DNA from: Adineta ricciae
Lineage: Eukaryota > Rotifera > Eurotatoria > Adinetida > Adinetidae
DNA: 64,000 nucleotides
Reading direction: 5' to 3'
Assembly: GCA_905250025.1 (NCBI GenBank)
Contig: CAJNOJ010000009.1
Span: 186,001 to 250,000, forward strand
Shown here: positions 62,550 to 64,000 of the stretch, in pieces
Numbering within the stretch: the first letter of the stretch is position 1
Layout: the number at the start of each line of letters is the position of its first letter
Notes under the pieces: model-generated
Database searches by the model: none
What the model was told of the DNA's origin: nothing
Seen by the model: the letters and a program-made list of their open reading frames with translations, nothing else
Position numbers and translations under genes: made by a program

Positions 62550-64000
62550 TATCGACATATCTCTAGTTGAACTTAATTCTTCCACGCCACATGCATGAGA
62601 ATGATTCTGAACATCAACATTATCACTATTTTAATTTCTAGCTTTATGGACATCATGAGGCTAAACTTGATCCACTTGGTATTCTCGAAGCTGATCTATC
62701 TGGTGAACGACCTGAAGGGATAAGATTGTCTTCGCATAAATTGAGTAAGACAAACCGAAGAGAAAGGAAACGACCATCCCCCGCTTGTGTCCGTATGATG
62801 TTGATAGTATTTTAGAATTAAATAATCAACTAGAGATATGTTTGTTGCATGGCTTCCATTTATTGTAATTCGAATTTGACAATACAAAATTTTTTGTTTG
62901 AAATTTCAGGCGAAGCGGATCTTGATCGAAAATTTGTCCTTCCACCAATTACATTCATTGGTGGACAAGAAAAAGAACTTTCGTTACGTGAAATCATCCG
63001 ACGATTAGAAGTATGCTTTTAGAATTTCATTGTCACTGTTTCCGATTACATATTTCTTGTATTTAGGATGTTTATTGTCAAACAATTGGCTTGGAATACA
63101 TGTATATAAATAGTTATGAGAAATGTAACTGGATCCGACAACGCTTCGAAGATCCACAACAGAAGAAATTAGATATTAAAGATATTGAACGTGCAGTTAA
63201 ACGACTCATTCGAGCATCGAAGTAAATGCAACATAATTCATCTTCCAAATTTCTTCTGACGATATTACTTGCCTTAGATTCGAAGATTATTTGAAAAAGA
63301 AATGGAGTTCAGAAAAACGTTTTGGTCTCGAAGGTTGCGAAGTTCTCATCCCAGCAATGAAGATGGTTATCGATACAGCTGCAGGCAAAGGTGTTGACAC
63401 TGTTATCATGGGCATGCCACATCGGTTTGTTCTCATCTTGTTGAGAAAAACTCAACAGGACTTGTTTTCAATCTTTTTCTAGTGGTCGTCTTAATGTTCT
63501 CGCCAATGTGACACGTAAACCATTGGAAGAATTGTTCTGCCAATTCGATCCGAAATTGGAACCATCCGATGTCTCGGTAAATAGACTATAGAGAAACTTT
63601 TGAGACATTTCGTTTTTGTTTAATATTATTTTCATCGTTCATATTGATAAGACAGAGGCACATAAATCTTACATTATCGTAAGTTTTCCATATCTTTTCC
63701 TTTCAATGTTGCAAGATAGTGGAACACGCGTCATTGATGACGATAGTCGGGTTTTTTTTTATTGAAGCCACCTAGTCCTAATTGTACCTTCGTAAATGTT
63801 TTGTCAAAGTTTATTTCCGATGTCAACAACAAACGTAACGTTTATCGTTAACCGAATAACCAATGTTTCTTTGTAGGGCACTGGTGACGTGAAATACCAT
63901 TTGGGTACATGCATTGAACGTTTGAATCGCGCCTCGAATACAATGGTTAAATTCGCCTTGGTTGCTAATCCATCTCATTTAGAAGGTGAAGCGAATTTCT
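61824..64000 (+). CDS. OGDH: 2-oxoglutarate dehydrogenase E1 component (N-terminal part, runs off window)
   Basis: Thiamine-diphosphate E1 subunit of the mitochondrial 2-oxoglutarate dehydrogenase complex (TCA cycle). Exons: 61824-62009, 62070-62324, then either 62428-62530 or 62642-62744, then 62910-63010, 63067-63221, 63278-63424, 63483-63576 and 63877-63985. Conserved segments are [84 protein letters not shown] and [10 protein letters not shown]. The two 103-nt exons encode alternative versions of the same segment ([20 protein letters not shown] or [20 protein letters not shown]), both starting in phase 0 and ending in phase 1. Inclusion of both would break the frame. The cofactor- and substrate-binding core is partly beyond the window. 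Confidence 0.95.

Overview
The window is intron-rich eukaryotic nuclear DNA. Genes are compact, A+T-rich and on both strands. Most introns are about 35-80 nt with GT-AG ends, and spacers are short. The protein set is animal: ASH1-type SET/bromo/PHD/BAH protein, anillin, filamin, claudin-like protein, Cys-loop channel, rhodopsin-like GPCR, ELOVL, SIAE, OGDH. A bacterial-type PARG, a B-box/coiled-coil orphan and many start codons lying just after a splice acceptor fit a bdelloid rotifer or a relative. That placement is an inference from style, not a match.

Layout. 0.2-1.5 kb (-): tau/MAP-repeat protein. 2.0-2.7 kb (+): small secreted Cys-rich protein. 2.7-4.3 kb (-): M14 metallocarboxypeptidase with a GPI-like tail. 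5.2-7.0 kb (+): sialate O-acetylesterase. 7.3-7.8 kb (-): acidic orphan. 8.1-12.0 kb (+): one spliced gene joining a filamin N-terminus (two CH domains plus one IgFLN repeat) to an anillin C-terminus (AHD plus PH). 12.4-13.8 kb (-): B-box/coiled-coil protein. 14.6-15.4 kb (-): hydrophobic orphan. 16.4-19.6 kb (+): orphan made of many small exons. 19.8-22.1 kb: ribosomal protein eL30 (-) head to head with an SR-type RRM protein (+). 22.6 kb: intronless orphan. 23.7-29.4 kb (+): ASH1-type methyltransferase, followed at once by an MBD2/3 relative without its methyl-CpG-binding domain. 31.5-32.8 kb (-): GPCR.

36.7-39.2 kb: claudin-like protein (-), TSR2 (-) and TMEM50 (+). 39.2-43.3 kb: gene-poor, with an inverted repeat beside an assembly N. 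43.3-46.2 kb (+): lectin-like/CUB type I receptor. 46.3-48.1 kb (-): bacterial-type PARG-like macrodomain protein. 49.1-51.8 kb (-): secreted orphan and methyltransferase-like gene. 52.1-53.8 kb (-): Cys-loop receptor subunit. 54.0-54.5 kb (-): short SET protein. 54.9-56.0 kb (-): ELOVL6-type elongase. 56.8-59.5 kb (-): two UBE2D-type E2 genes. 60.1-64.0 kb (+): 5' half of 2-oxoglutarate dehydrogenase E1, with a duplicated 5' segment across a second N and a pair of equal-length mutually exclusive exons.

Exon joins were made by hand. For most genes the summed exon length is a multiple of three and matches the family's usual size. Exceptions are stated: a one-base frame problem in the second UBE2D gene, an unresolved junction in the methyltransferase-like gene, and an incomplete 5' end in the 16.4 kb gene. 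The genes form no operon-like pathway. The recurring themes are chromatin (ASH1, MBD2/3, short SET, PARG) and cytoskeleton (tau repeats, filamin-anillin).
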